From positions 62,001-126,000 of the forward strand of contig NZ_BOMZ01000033.1 in NCBI RefSeq assembly GCF_016862455.1: a DNA stretch of 64,000 bases. Reading direction: 5' to 3'. Each line of letters starts with the position of its first letter. The first letter of the stretch is position 1. Under the pieces are notes generated by a model. The model had not been told where the DNA came from. It did not search any database and saw only the letters and a program-made list of their open reading frames with translations. Both the position numbers and the translations under genes were made by a program. Source of the stretch: Actinoplanes utahensis. GTDB lineage: Bacteria; Actinomycetota; Actinomycetes; Mycobacteriales; Micromonosporaceae. Shown here in pieces: positions 45,181 to 57,763 of the stretch.

Positions 45181-45916
45181 AGTGGGCCAGGCGATGGCCC
45201 AGCGACTCGAGCAGGCCGGTGAACTCGACCCGCTCCGCCTGCTCCAGTGCCGCGTAGGCCTGACCGGCCAGCGAGTCGGCCACCGCCTCGGCCCACAACA
45301 TGCGGCGGATCAGCGGACCGGGCGGAGGGTACGGCGCCTGCCAGCCCAGTGCCACGGCGTCGGTCTCACCCTCCGGCCCGGCGATGATCGCCTCCAGGGG
45401 CGTCAGGCCGCTGGCCCGGACCGCGATCACCTGCACGCCCAGCCGGTGCTCGTGCAGCAGGTGCAGCAGGACCGCCGCACGGGCGCCGGGCTCACCGCTG
45501 GGCACCGGCATGGCCCGCCACGCGGCGAACAGCGGCAGCCCGGCGGCGTCCACCCGGTCGACGATCCGGCGGGCGAGGTCGAGCAGCCGGGTCAGCCGGG
45601 GGAACCCGCCCAGGTTCTCGGAGCCCCAGTTGCACAACTCGCCAAGGTGCCAGCCGGCCACCTTGGCCGGCGCCGACGACTTGACGGCCGCCTCCCAGCC
45701 GTCGGTGACGGCCTCCGGCGCGATGAAGGCCAGCGCCGCCGCCACGGTCTCCGGCCGCACGTCACCGAGCGCCCCGGCCCGGGCGGAGACGTGGTACGCC
45801 CAGCCGGAGAGCCCGAGCAGCCGCGCTCCCTGCAGGGTCCGCGGCGATTCCGAGAAGGCTCGGTGGAGGGCGGCGAGTCCGGCGCGAGCGTTGGCGGCAG
45901 CCTGTTCCGGGGTCAC
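45179..45916 (-). CDS. Conserved-looking alpha-helical protein, unknown function
   Basis: Product of 245 aa, no TM or signal peptide, predicted mostly helical, Trp-rich at intervals (GWAYHV, GWHLGELCNW, LGWQAPYPPPGP). No motif known to me. The start is GTG or ATG region at 45916 (MTPEQAAANARAGL). Its promoter region carries a direct repeat (45938-45978). Convergent with metS. Confidence 0.65.
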   Translation of the reverse strand: MTPEQAAANARAGLAALHRAFSESPRTLQGARLLGLSGWAYHVSARAGALGDVRPETVAAALAFIAPEAVTDGWEAAVKSSAPAKVAGWHLGELCNWGSENLGGFPRLTRLLDLARRIVDRVDAAGLPLFAAWRAMPVPSGEPGARAAVLLHLLHEHRLGVQVIAVRASGLTPLEAIIAGPEGETDAVALGWQAPYPPPGPLIRRMLWAEAVADSLAGQAYAALEQAERVEFTGLLESLGHRLAH

Positions 45917-45937
45917 CTGCCCGATTCTGCTCCCCCT

Positions 45938-45978
45938 GACCGTCTAAAGAAAATCTCCCGGACCGTCCGAAGAAAACG
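45938..45978. repeat. Direct repeat upstream of the 45916 gene
   Basis: GACCGTCTAAAGAAAATC at 45938 and GACCGTCCGAAGAAAACG at 45961, 23 bp apart, about two helical turns; candidate operator. Confidence 0.5.
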
Positions 45979-46108
45979 CTTTCGCGATCTTGGTCCCACC
46001 GCTCCGAACCGGGAGCGCCGGATCCGACCGAACCGGACGGCCATCCCGTCCACCCCACCCGGCAGCGTCCTTCCTCGCCCGGCTTCGAGGGGCAGCCGAA
46101 CCGGATGG

Positions 46109-47293
46109 CTACCGCTCCAGGTCTTCGAGGGCGGCTTGTGCGTCGCCCACCCGGCGCCGGGCGGCGGCCGCCTCACGTTCGGCGGTCCGGCGGGCCTGCT
46201 TGCGCCGCGCCACGTCGGCCACCGCCTCGGTCCGGCGCCGCTCCAATTCGGCCAGTTCCGCCTCCAGATCCTCGACCAGGTGCCCGGCGTCCCGCTCAGC
46301 GTCCTCAGCCCGCTGGAGCCGGCTGTCGGCCCGCCTCTCGGCCGCCTCCGCGGCGGCGAACTCCCGTTCCAGCTCCCGGCGGCGGCGCTCACGTTCCCTA
46401 CGGCTCCGTTCCGCCGCAGCCGCCTCCCGCGCAGCCGCGGCCTCCCGCCCGGCCGCAGCGTCTTCCCGCGAAACCCCAGCCACAGCCTCCTGCCCTGCCG
46501 CAACCTCCTCCCTTCCCCGGGAAGCCCCAGCCGCACCCGCATCTGGTTGCGCTGCGGACGCAGGTGACGAAGGGGATGAAAGGGGCGCTGAAGAGGTCGA
46601 GGAAGGAGACGAGGACGAGGCCAGAGAGGGCGCGGCGGACGAAGGCAGGGAGGACGGGGGGGACGACGAGGACGAAGGCGAGGAGGACGGGGAGGGCAAG
46701 GACGAAGGCGAGGAGGAGGACGGCGAAGAGGGAGGGAACGACGGGGAGAAAGGCGAGGTGGTGTGCGACGGGGAGGGCGGGTCGTCGTCGGTGACCAGGC
46801 GCAGACGGGGGCGGGGCACCTCACCGAAACCCGCATAGGTGGCCGCCCGGATCAGCCGCCCCGTCCGGACCTGTTCCGCGATGTCCGGCTCGGCCAGCGC
46901 CGCCGTGAACGTCGCCTCCACCTCGTCCAGGGGGAGTTTCGCCCGCGCCGCCCCGGACGCCACCGCCAGCCGCCGGGCCGCGTCGACGAGTGAGGTGACG
47001 AATCGCCGCCGCTGCAGGGACAACTCCCGCATCTGCGCACCCTGCAGATCCCGCTGAGCGGTCCGCAGCGCCGTCGACAGCTCGGCCAGCTCGTCGATCA
47101 GCTCCGGGCGCCGTAACGCCAGCAGGTTGACCACCCAGGCGGCCACGGTCGGCTTCTTGAGCGCGGCGATCCGCTTGGCCGTCTCCCGGTCGCCGGCTTT
47201 CCGGGCCTCGTCGACGGCGGCGGCACGGGCGGCGACGAATCCGTCCGGCGGCGCCTCGTACAACCGCCGGACGATGTCGTCGGTGGCGGGCAC
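46109..47293 (-). CDS. Coiled-coil protein with Ser/Pro linker, unknown function
   Basis: Product of 394 aa. A conserved-looking N-terminal helical domain (about 1-160: LYEAPPDGFVAARAAAVDEA, ALKKPTVAAWVVNLLA), a linker of roughly 70 residues made almost only of Ser and Pro (about 180-250), and a charged Ala/Glu/Arg coiled coil to the end. GTG start, one base after the stop of the MBL-fold gene, so the two are cotranscribed. No enzymatic motif seen. Confidence 0.7.
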   Translation of the reverse strand: MPATDDIVRRLYEAPPDGFVAARAAAVDEARKAGDRETAKRIAALKKPTVAAWVVNLLALRRPELIDELAELSTALRTAQRDLQGAQMRELSLQRRRFVTSLVDAARRLAVASGAARAKLPLDEVEATFTAALAEPDIAEQVRTGRLIRAATYAGFGEVPRPRLRLVTDDDPPSPSHTTSPFSPSFPPSSPSSSSPSSLPSPSSSPSSSSSPPSSLPSSAAPSLASSSSPSSTSSAPLSSPSSPASAAQPDAGAAGASRGREEVAAGQEAVAGVSREDAAAGREAAAAREAAAAERSRRERERRRRELEREFAAAEAAERRADSRLQRAEDAERDAGHLVEDLEAELAELERRRTEAVADVARRKQARRTAEREAAAARRRVGDAQAALEDLER

Positions 47294-47294
47294 G

Positions 47295-47927
47295 TCAGTC
47301 CAGCACGCTGCCGGGCGCCACCTGCTGGAACCGAGTTTCGGAGAAGCTTTCCAGGTGTTTGCCGTAGACGGCCGCGCCGCGTTCGTTGATCAGCCCGTCG
47401 TGCAGCGCGAAGGCCCGTTCCGGCCGGACCCCGCGGACGAACTCGAGGGACTCGGCGATGGTTGCCCACGGCGCGTTCATCGGCACGAACAGGGTCTGCA
47501 CGGCGGTGTCCGGCGCCACGAACGAGTCGCCGGGGTGGTACAGGTTGGCGCCCCCGTCGTCGATCAGGAAGCCCAGGTTCGCGAAGACCGGCACGTACGG
47601 GTGAATGATCGCGTGCCGGCCGCCGTACGCCCGCACCCGGTACCCGGCGGCCTCGAACTCCTGCCCGGCCGCGACGGCGGTGGTCACCTCGGCCACGTCG
47701 CCGAGCAGTTTCAGCACCGCCTCGTGCGCGAAGATCCGCAGTTCCGGCCGGCGGGCGGCCGCCGCGGTCACCGCCGCAACGTCCACGTGGTCGGCATGCT
47801 CATGGGTGATGAGCACGGCGTCGGCTCCCGCCAATGCGGACGCTTCCGAGAATTCGCCAGGATCTACGACGAGTACTCCCGCGCCTTCGATGCGTAGGCA
47901 GGAATGCGTGAACTTCGTGACCCGCAC
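47295..47927 (-). CDS. MBL-fold metallohydrolase
   Basis: Product of 210 aa with metallo-beta-lactamase fold: THEHADHVD (HxHxDH), GGRHAIIH, LYHPGDSF and a terminal LHDGLIN. Relatives (UPF0173/L-ascorbate lactonase-like) are metal-dependent hydrolases of unknown substrate. The GTG at 47927 has GGAGGG 5 nt upstream; an earlier ATG at 48005 has no support. First gene of a two-gene unit with the coiled-coil protein. Confidence 0.85.
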   Translation of the reverse strand: MRVTKFTHSCLRIEGAGVLVVDPGEFSEASALAGADAVLITHEHADHVDVAAVTAAAARRPELRIFAHEAVLKLLGDVAEVTTAVAAGQEFEAAGYRVRAYGGRHAIIHPYVPVFANLGFLIDDGGANLYHPGDSFVAPDTAVQTLFVPMNAPWATIAESLEFVRGVRPERAFALHDGLINERGAAVYGKHLESFSETRFQQVAPGSVLD

Positions 47928-48035
47928 GGGACCCCTCCGCTGCTGAATTGATACCACCCACCCCGCAGTCTGCCGGAACCGGGAGGTGTGTGCCGCACGT
48001 CCCACGGTCAGTGAAGACGCGAGATCGGAGCTGCC

Positions 48036-48944
48036 ATGAATAAACGGGGAATCGTCGTCGCGCTACTGGGGGGCCTGCTGGTCGCCGGTTGCGGGGCCGA
48101 CAACAAGGACAGCGCCGAGTCGACGGCGGCCCATCCGGCGGTGCGCCAGGCGGACGGCGGGGCCGCCGCTCCTGAGGCCGCGCAGGGGCCGACGCAGGGC
48201 AAGGACACCGCGGCGCAGGCGCCGGATCTGCGGGTGGATCAACGTTCGATCGTCTACACCGGTTCGATCACCGTGCGGGTGGACGACGTGACCACCGCCG
48301 CGGCTCAGGTCACCGGCATCGCGTCGGGGGCCGGCGGGTTCATCGGCGGCGACGAGCGGCAGAGCGGTACCGGCTCCGCCACCGCGAACATCACGTTGCG
48401 TATCCCGGCCGACAAGTTCACCTCGGTGGTGGACCAGATCGGCAAGCTCGGCAAGGAGGAGAGCCGGGGCCTCAACACCGAGGACGTCACCGAGCAGGTG
48501 GTCGACCTGGACGCGCGGATCTCGGTGCAGAAGGCCCGGCTGGACAGCGGCAAGCGCCTGCTCGCCGAGGCGAAGAGCCTGGACGACCTGGTGATGCTCG
48601 AGCGCGAGGTGGCCACCCGGGAGTCCGACCTGGCCTCGCTGGAAGCCAAGAAGCGCCGCCTGGCCGATCTGACGTCGCTGTCCACGATCACGGTGGTGCT
48701 GCTCGACCCGGAGGCGACCGCGAAGGACGGCGACGACGAGCCGACGGGTTTCCTGGCCGGCCTGTCCGGTGGCTGGAACGCGCTGGTCGCCTCGCTGGGC
48801 GTGCTGCTGACGGTGCTCGGCGCGCTGCTGCCCTGGGTCGTCGCGTTCGGCGTGCCGGTCTGGGCGGTCATCCACTTCCTGCGGCGTTACCGCCGGCGCA
48901 ACACTCCGGCCCTGGCCCCGCAGCAGCCGTCACCGGGCAACTGA
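48036..48944 (+). CDS. DUF4349 domain lipoprotein
   Basis: Product of 302 aa. Lipobox LLVAGC at residue 19, a polar linker, then the DUF4349 core (VDQRSIVYTGSITVRVDDVT, FIGGDERQSG, ARISVQKARLDSGKRLL, a coiled-coil segment, then LTSLSTITVVLL) and a C-terminal TM (LGVLLTVLGALLPWVVAFGV). It is anchored outside the membrane at both ends. Function unknown for the family. Confidence 0.85.
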   Translation: MNKRGIVVALLGGLLVAGCGADNKDSAESTAAHPAVRQADGGAAAPEAAQGPTQGKDTAAQAPDLRVDQRSIVYTGSITVRVDDVTTAAAQVTGIASGAGGFIGGDERQSGTGSATANITLRIPADKFTSVVDQIGKLGKEESRGLNTEDVTEQVVDLDARISVQKARLDSGKRLLAEAKSLDDLVMLEREVATRESDLASLEAKKRRLADLTSLSTITVVLLDPEATAKDGDDEPTGFLAGLSGGWNALVASLGVLLTVLGALLPWVVAFGVPVWAVIHFLRRYRRRNTPALAPQQPSPGN

Positions 48945-48948
48945 TTTC

Positions 48949-48989
48949 GAGGTACGGGGTGGGCACGGGCCGTGCTCACCCCGTACCTC
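48949..48989. terminator. Long bidirectional hairpin between convergent genes
   Basis: 18-bp stem (48949-48966 with 48972-48989, one G-U wobble in RNA) with a 5-nt loop. It fills the whole gap between the DUF4349 gene and the M20 peptidase stop. Confidence 0.85.
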
Positions 48990-50246
48990 TCAGAAAGCTC
49001 CTGTGGAGAGCGCGGCGAGCGCGGTGTGGGCCATCACCCGCACGCCGTGGCCGATGCAGCTCTCGTCCACGTCGAAGTCGCCCTGGTGCAGGTCGTGCCG
49101 CTCGTCCGAGCCGGGGGTGCCGGTGCCGAGCCGGATCATCGCGCCCGGCACGTGTTCCAGGTAGAACGAGAAGTCCTCGCCGCCCATGCTGAGCTCCGCC
49201 TCCACCACCCGGTCCGGGCCGAGGGCGGCCCCGGCGGCGCCGGCGATGACGGCCGACGCCATCCGGTCGTTGATCACCGGCGGAACGCCGCGGATGTAGT
49301 TGACGTCGACCTCGGCGCCGGTCGGCGCGACCACCTCGTGGATCAGTCGGGTGATCAGCTCGGGGGCCTCACGCCAGGCGTCCCGGCTCAGCACCCGGAC
49401 GGTGCCGCGCAGCTCGCCCGCGCCGGGGATCGCGTTGAACGCCTGACCGGCGTGCACCGCGCCCCAGACCAGGGAGAGCCCGGACCGGGGGTCGAGCCGG
49501 CGGCTGAGCAGGCTGGGGACGTCCACGATGATCCGGCCGAGCGCGTGCACCAGGTCGGCGGTGAGGTGCGGCCGGGCGGTGTGCCCGCCGGGACCGGTGA
49601 GTTTGACCTCGACCGCGTCGGCGGCGGCGGTGAACGGCCCGGAACGCACCCCGACCAGCCCGGACGGCAGCTGCGGGTAGCAGTGCAACGCGTAGATGGC
49701 GTCGACGTCCTTGAGGCCGCCGGCGGCGATCACCTCGGGCGCGCCGGACGGCATCGCCTCCTCGGCGGGCTGGAAGAGCAGCCGGATCCGGCCGGGCAGC
49801 AGACTCTGCTCGTCGAGCTGGGCGAGGGCCATGCCGAGGCCGAGCATGATCGTGGTGTGCACGTCGTGACCGCAGGCGTGCGCCCGGCCGTCGACGGTGC
49901 TGCGGTACGGCACGTCCTTGAGGTCCTGCAGCGGCAGCGAGTCGATGTCGGCGCGGAACGCGATCATCCGGTCGCCGGTGCCGATGTCGCAGATGACGCC
50001 GTTGCCGCGCGGCATCATCCGCGGGCTGAGACCGGCGACGGCCAGTTCCCGGGCGATCAGCGCGGCGGTCTCGAACTCGGAGTGGGACGGCTCCGGGTGG
50101 GCGTGGATGTGCCGGCGGATCGCTACCAGCTCGGCGCCCCTCTTGGCGAGCCAGCGGTCCAGCCGGCCGGGGAGCGGGTCGGTGCCGGGCAGTTGCCCGG
50201 GCCACGACGTCTCAGCGCCTTCCGGCGCCTCCAGAGCAGTAGTCAC
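48990..50246 (-). CDS. M20 family amidohydrolase (AmiA/AmiB-like)
   Basis: Zinc-dependent N-acyl amino acid or aminobenzoyl-glutamate-type hydrolase, 418 aa. Metal and catalytic residues: HIHAHPEPSHSEFET, AFRADIDSLPLQ, HACGHDVHTTIMLG, QPAEEAMPSGAPEV, MGGEDFSFYLEHVPG. The GTG at 50246 begins a plausible N-terminus; an in-frame extension to 50420 is not conserved. Context with lpdA, phosphomannomutase and upp resembles amiA1/amiB1 (Rv3305c-Rv3306c). Confidence 0.88.
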   Translation of the reverse strand: MTTALEAPEGAETSWPGQLPGTDPLPGRLDRWLAKRGAELVAIRRHIHAHPEPSHSEFETAALIARELAVAGLSPRMMPRGNGVICDIGTGDRMIAFRADIDSLPLQDLKDVPYRSTVDGRAHACGHDVHTTIMLGLGMALAQLDEQSLLPGRIRLLFQPAEEAMPSGAPEVIAAGGLKDVDAIYALHCYPQLPSGLVGVRSGPFTAAADAVEVKLTGPGGHTARPHLTADLVHALGRIIVDVPSLLSRRLDPRSGLSLVWGAVHAGQAFNAIPGAGELRGTVRVLSRDAWREAPELITRLIHEVVAPTGAEVDVNYIRGVPPVINDRMASAVIAGAAGAALGPDRVVEAELSMGGEDFSFYLEHVPGAMIRLGTGTPGSDERHDLHQGDFDVDESCIGHGVRVMAHTALAALSTGAF

Positions 50247-50436
50247 GTCGGCTTCCGTATCACTCTCGAGTTTCGTCGGATTACGCAACGGCCGACAGCT
50301 TAGTCCGGTTTTCCGTAACTCTGTGTAACGGTCGCGTAAAAGAGGTCGGCCCACGGGAGATCGTCCCGGCCGCCAACCCCTCAACGGGTAGTGGATCGCG
50401 CAGGTGACGCGACACACCACGAGTGCGTCTCACTGA

Positions 50437-52002
<1,566 letters not shown>

Positions 52003-52009
52003 ACGGGTG

Positions 52010-52015
52010 ATCCTA
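52010..52015 (-). promoter_or_regulatory. -10 box of the acyl-CoA mutase gene, leaderless arrangement
   Basis: TAGGAT on the minus strand, 7 nt before the GTG. Confidence 0.5.
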
Positions 52016-52112
52016 AGACTCGTTAAGGCGGCCCACCGTGAGGAATTTGCCACCCTCCGTGGGAAATCGCTCCACCCTGCGCCACTCGATCGCTACCCAC
52101 GGTGGAAGTGTG

Positions 52113-54143
<2,031 letters not shown>

Positions 54144-54166
54144 CGGCCCTGTGCTATCAATCCCTG

Positions 54167-55807
54167 ATGGCACCACAAGTTGATGTTGACCTGATCGCCC
54201 GGGCCGAGGCCTGGCTCTCCGACGACCCTGATCCGGTGAGCCGGGCCGAGTTACGCGCGGTGATCGACGGTCTGCCGGGTACGGCGGCCGACCTGAGCGA
54301 CCGGTTCGCCGGACCGCTCACCTTCGGCACCGCGGGCCTGCGCGGCCGGCTCCGCGCCGGGCCGAACGGCATGAATCTGGCGGTGGTCACCCGGGCGGCC
54401 GCCGGTCTGATCAACTGGCTGGGCGCGCAGGGCGGCGAGGGCCCCCTGGTCATCGGCTACGACGCCCGGCACGGTTCGCGGGAGTTCGCCGAACGGACCG
54501 CGCGGGTGGCGACCGGAGCCGGGCGGGAGGCGCTGCTGCTGCCGGGCACACTGCCGACCCCGGTGCTGGCGTACGCGGTGCGCGCGCTCGGCGCGGTCGC
54601 CGGGGTGATGGTCACGGCCAGCCACAATCCGCCGCAGGACAACGGCTACAAGGTCTATCTCGGCGCTGCGCTGGGCGGCCCGGCCGGGGACGGGGCGCAG
54701 ATCGTGCCGCCGGCCGACGCCGGCATCGAGGCAGCCATCCGGGCGGTCGCGAGCGTGGCGTCGGTTCCGCTGGGCGGTCCGGGCACGGTTCTCGGCGACG
54801 ACGTCCTTGAGGGGTACGTCCGCAGCGCCGCCGCCGTCCTCACCGAGGACGGCCCGCGTGACCTGGCCATCGCCTACACCCCGATGCACGGCGTGGGTGG
54901 CTCGACGGTGGTCGCCGCGTTCGCCGCCGCCGGTTTCCCCGCTCCCGCGGTCGTCGCCGACCAGGCCGAACCCGACCCCGCCTTCCCGACCGTCGCCTTC
55001 CCCAACCCGGAGGAGCCGGGCGCGATGGACCGGCTGCTGGCCCTGGCCGCGTCGTCCGGCGCCGACCTGGCGATCGCCAACGACCCGGACGCGGACCGCT
55101 GCGCCGTGGCGATCCCCGGTCCCGGCGGCTGGCGGCCGCTGCGCGGCGACGAACTGGGGGTGCTGCTCGCCGACCATCTGATCCGCCGCGGCGTCCCCGG
55201 CCTGTACGCCACCACGATCGTCTCGTCGTCGCTGCTGGGCCGTCTGTGCGCGGCCCGCGGCGTGCCCTACGCGGAGACCCTGACCGGCTTCAAGTGGATC
55301 GTCCGGGCCGCTGACGAGCTGGCGTTCGGTTACGAGGAGGCGCTCGGTTACTGCGTCGCCCCGGCCATGGTCCGCGACAAGGACGGCATCACGGCCGCGC
55401 TCACCGTCGCCGAACTGGCCGCCGAGCTGAAACGCCACGGCCGTACCCTGGCCGACCGGCTGGACGAGCTGGCCGCCGAGTTCGGTCTGCACGCCACCGA
55501 TCAGCTGTCGGTACGGGTCGACGACCTGGCGGAGATCGGCGCGGCGATGGGCCGGGCCCGGCGCAACCCGCCCGTGACGCTCCTCGGAGCGCCGGTGGTG
55601 GACGCCGTCGACCTGCTCCCGGAGAACGACGTGCTGACGTTCCGGACCGCCACGGCCCGGGTGGTGATCCGCCCGTCGGGTACCGAGCCGAAGCTCAAGG
55701 CGTACCTCGAAGTGGTCGTCGACGGTGACCCGGCGACCGCCCGCACCCGGGCGGCGGCCGAGCTGACCGCCCTCCGCGCCGAGATCGCGGCAACGCTCGG
55801 CGTCTAG
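54167..55807 (+). CDS. Phosphomannomutase/phosphoglucomutase
   Basis: Alpha-D-phosphohexomutase of 546 aa. Phosphoserine loop VMVTASHNPPQDNGYKVY, metal loop ANDPDADRCAV, sugar-binding GYEEALGYC, and phosphate-binding RPSGTEPKLKAYLE. The N-terminus GPLTFGTAGLRGRLRAG is typical of the PgcA/PmmB-type. It supplies hexose 1-phosphates for polysaccharides; its pairing with upp resembles pmmB-upp in mycobacteria. The start ATG at 54167 lies 23 bp after the kinase stop. Confidence 0.93.
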   Translation: MAPQVDVDLIARAEAWLSDDPDPVSRAELRAVIDGLPGTAADLSDRFAGPLTFGTAGLRGRLRAGPNGMNLAVVTRAAAGLINWLGAQGGEGPLVIGYDARHGSREFAERTARVATGAGREALLLPGTLPTPVLAYAVRALGAVAGVMVTASHNPPQDNGYKVYLGAALGGPAGDGAQIVPPADAGIEAAIRAVASVASVPLGGPGTVLGDDVLEGYVRSAAAVLTEDGPRDLAIAYTPMHGVGGSTVVAAFAAAGFPAPAVVADQAEPDPAFPTVAFPNPEEPGAMDRLLALAASSGADLAIANDPDADRCAVAIPGPGGWRPLRGDELGVLLADHLIRRGVPGLYATTIVSSSLLGRLCAARGVPYAETLTGFKWIVRAADELAFGYEEALGYCVAPAMVRDKDGITAALTVAELAAELKRHGRTLADRLDELAAEFGLHATDQLSVRVDDLAEIGAAMGRARRNPPVTLLGAPVVDAVDLLPENDVLTFRTATARVVIRPSGTEPKLKAYLEVVVDGDPATARTRAAAELTALRAEIAATLGV

Positions 55808-55817
55808 GGCCTGCTGT

Positions 55818-55842
55818 CCCGGGGCTTCGGCGAAGCCCCGGG
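55818..55842. terminator. Bidirectional hairpin between phosphohexomutase and GPP34 genes
   Basis: 11-bp perfect stem (55818-55828 with 55832-55842) and GGC loop between two convergent stop codons. Confidence 0.8.
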
Positions 55843-55850
55843 AGACGACC

Positions 55851-56537
55851 TCAGATCGGTTTCGGAGTTCCCAGGGCGGCCTGGATGGCCTTGCCCAGAG
55901 TGGCGACCACCAGTGCGACGCTGGGCCGCACGATGGAGTCCTCCAGGCTCACGTCACCGACGAAGCCGGCGTTGCTGGCGATCTCCGCGAGCCGCTCGTG
56001 CGCCCGCGCGGACTCCTCGGCCGGAAGCTTCAGCGCCGGGGTCATCCGGGCGGCGACGAGCAGGGTCGCCAGCGCGGCGGTCCGCTCGTCGGGCAGCGTG
56101 TCACCGATCAGGGCGGCGGCCAGCCGCTGCCGGATCTCGGCCTCGTAGGCGTGGTCGGTGGTCGGGTAGCGGTGCACGTGGATCACGCCGAGCTGGGTCT
56201 CGTCGACGTCCTGCACGACACCCCGGGCACACAGGTCCTCCAGCACCCGCGTGCGCAGCCGGTGCCGGAGACGCTGCAGCCACTGCGCGGGCGTGTGCGG
56301 CTCGTCGGTGGCCACCTTCGCCAGCACGGCGTCGGCGACCGGGTCGCCCAGGGGGGTGGCGTCGACGACGGCGAGGTGGCCGTCGGCGGCGTAGGCGATC
56401 CGGTTTGCCAGCGCGAGGTCGATCAGCACCGCGGCGGCCATGCCCAGGTCGAGCCCGATGCGGGAGCCCGTGGCCTTTCCGGTCTGGTCGTCATACGCGA
56501 GGAGCAGAAGTTCCTCGGCGAGCGGGATGGGGGTCAT
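55851..56537 (-). CDS. GPP34 (GOLPH3/Vps74) family protein
   Basis: Product of 228 aa matching bacterial GPP34 proteins: N-terminal IPLAEELLLLAYDDQTGKAT, GLDLGMAAAVLIDLALANRI, central DEPHTPAQWLQRLRHRLRTR and C-terminal helices. The eukaryotic relatives bind PI4P and retain Golgi glycosyltransferases; role in actinomycetes is unknown. The ATG at 56537 follows TATCGT at 8 nt. Confidence 0.85.
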   Translation of the reverse strand: MTPIPLAEELLLLAYDDQTGKATGSRIGLDLGMAAAVLIDLALANRIAYAADGHLAVVDATPLGDPVADAVLAKVATDEPHTPAQWLQRLRHRLRTRVLEDLCARGVVQDVDETQLGVIHVHRYPTTDHAYEAEIRQRLAAALIGDTLPDERTAALATLLVAARMTPALKLPAEESARAHERLAEIASNAGFVGDVSLEDSIVRPSVALVVATLGKAIQAALGTPKPI

Positions 56538-56545
56538 AAATGGCA

Positions 56546-56551
56546 ACGATA
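56546..56551 (-). promoter_or_regulatory. -10 box of the GPP34 gene, leaderless arrangement
   Basis: TATCGT on the minus strand, 8 nt before the ATG at 56537. Confidence 0.5.
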
Positions 56552-56615
56552 GTGGTCCTCGTCATCAGCTCCGATCCCCAGGTCGGTCAGATCCAAGACC
56601 ATCCTGCGAGCCGTG

Positions 56616-57683
56616 TCACTCCGCCGTTACCGCTACTTGAGCAACGATCGGCTCGATCACCGGACGGGTGATGCCCGTTCCGGACAGGTCCGGGAGAATC
56701 CTGCCCCGATGGGCGAACCAGGTCAGGGAGTCCCGGATGCCCTCGGCGACGGTGCGCCCGGCCCGCCATCCCAGGAGCTCCGCCGCCCGGGTGCCGCGGG
56801 TGAACGCCCCCGCCGGATCCCCCGGCCGGCGCGGCGCCGCCACGGTCGCGACCGGGCGGTCCGCCACCCGGTTGAAGGCGTCGACGAACTCCAGCACGGT
56901 CGTGCCGGCGCCGGTGCCCAGATTGATCGCCAGGTGCCCGCCGCGGCCCGCCGGGAACAGCGAGTCGAACACCTCCAGCGCCCGCAGGTGCGCGCCGGCC
57001 AGATCCCACACGTGCACGTAGTCGCGGATTCCGGAGCCGTCCCGGGTCGGGTAGTCCACGCCGGTGACCGGGAACGGGCGGCCCTCCCGGTACGCCTCGA
57101 TCAGCCTGCCCAGGACGTGGGTCGGGGCCGGCAGTTGCAGGCCGGTCCGCATCCGCGGGTCGGCGCCGATCAGGTTGAAATACCGCAGCGCCAGGGTCCG
57201 CAGCGGGGTGGCCGCCCCGATGTCGGCGAGCATCTGCTCCACGATCAGCTTGGTCCGGGCGTACGGGCTCAGGGCCGTCGTCGCCGACTCCTCGTCCACC
57301 GCGAAGTCGTCGCCCGGCCGGCAGATCGCCGCCGAGGAGCTGAACAGCAACCGGGTCACCCCCCGGCCGATCAGGTGATCGACGAACTCCAGCGTCTTCG
57401 CCACGTTCTCCCGGTAGTAGTACGCCGGGGCGCGCACCGAGTCCGGCACCACGATCAGCCCCGCGCAGTGCACCACCGCGGTGATGTCCGGATGGTCGTC
57501 GAAGATCCGGTCGAGCACCGCCGCGTCGGCGATGTCACCGAGATAGAAGAGCCGCCCCCGGCAGAACTCGCGACGGCCGGTGACCAGGTTGTCGAGGATG
57601 ATCGGCTGGTGACCGGAGTCGACGAGACATGACGCGATCGTGCTGCCGATGAAACCCGCGCCACCCGCGATCAGAACCTTCAC
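56616..57683 (-). CDS. galE: UDP-glucose 4-epimerase
   Basis: Short-chain dehydrogenase-type epimerase interconverting UDP-glucose and UDP-galactose; 355 aa. NAD motif VLIAGGAGFIGSTIA, catalytic SSSAAI and YxxxK in SPYARTKLIVEQ, then YFNLIGADP and RDGSGIRDYVHVWDLA. ATG with a ribosome-binding GAGGACCTCG region upstream. Together with the phosphohexomutase it fits envelope-sugar nucleotide supply. C-terminal 15 residues look nonconserved. Confidence 0.92.
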   Translation of the reverse strand: MKVLIAGGAGFIGSTIASCLVDSGHQPIILDNLVTGRREFCRGRLFYLGDIADAAVLDRIFDDHPDITAVVHCAGLIVVPDSVRAPAYYYRENVAKTLEFVDHLIGRGVTRLLFSSSAAICRPGDDFAVDEESATTALSPYARTKLIVEQMLADIGAATPLRTLALRYFNLIGADPRMRTGLQLPAPTHVLGRLIEAYREGRPFPVTGVDYPTRDGSGIRDYVHVWDLAGAHLRALEVFDSLFPAGRGGHLAINLGTGAGTTVLEFVDAFNRVADRPVATVAAPRRPGDPAGAFTRGTRAAELLGWRAGRTVAEGIRDSLTWFAHRGRILPDLSGTGITRPVIEPIVAQVAVTAE

Positions 57684-57750
57684 CGAGGTCCTCCCGATGC
57701 CGAAGTCCGCCAGAAGGCTAGCGCCACCGGCTACAACGACCCGCGCCGGA

Positions 57751-57756
57751 TAAGGT
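57751..57756 (+). promoter_or_regulatory. -10 box of the Nudix gene, leaderless arrangement
   Basis: TAAGGT ends 7 nt before the GTG at 57764. Confidence 0.55.
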
Positions 57757-57763
57757 GCTCCGC

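Noticed and set aside
46118..46838. Acidic Glu/Asp-rich plus-strand protein over the purine tract
   Set aside because: It is the antisense reading of the Ser/Pro linker; the minus frame has conserved-looking domains on both sides and is coupled to the MBL gene.
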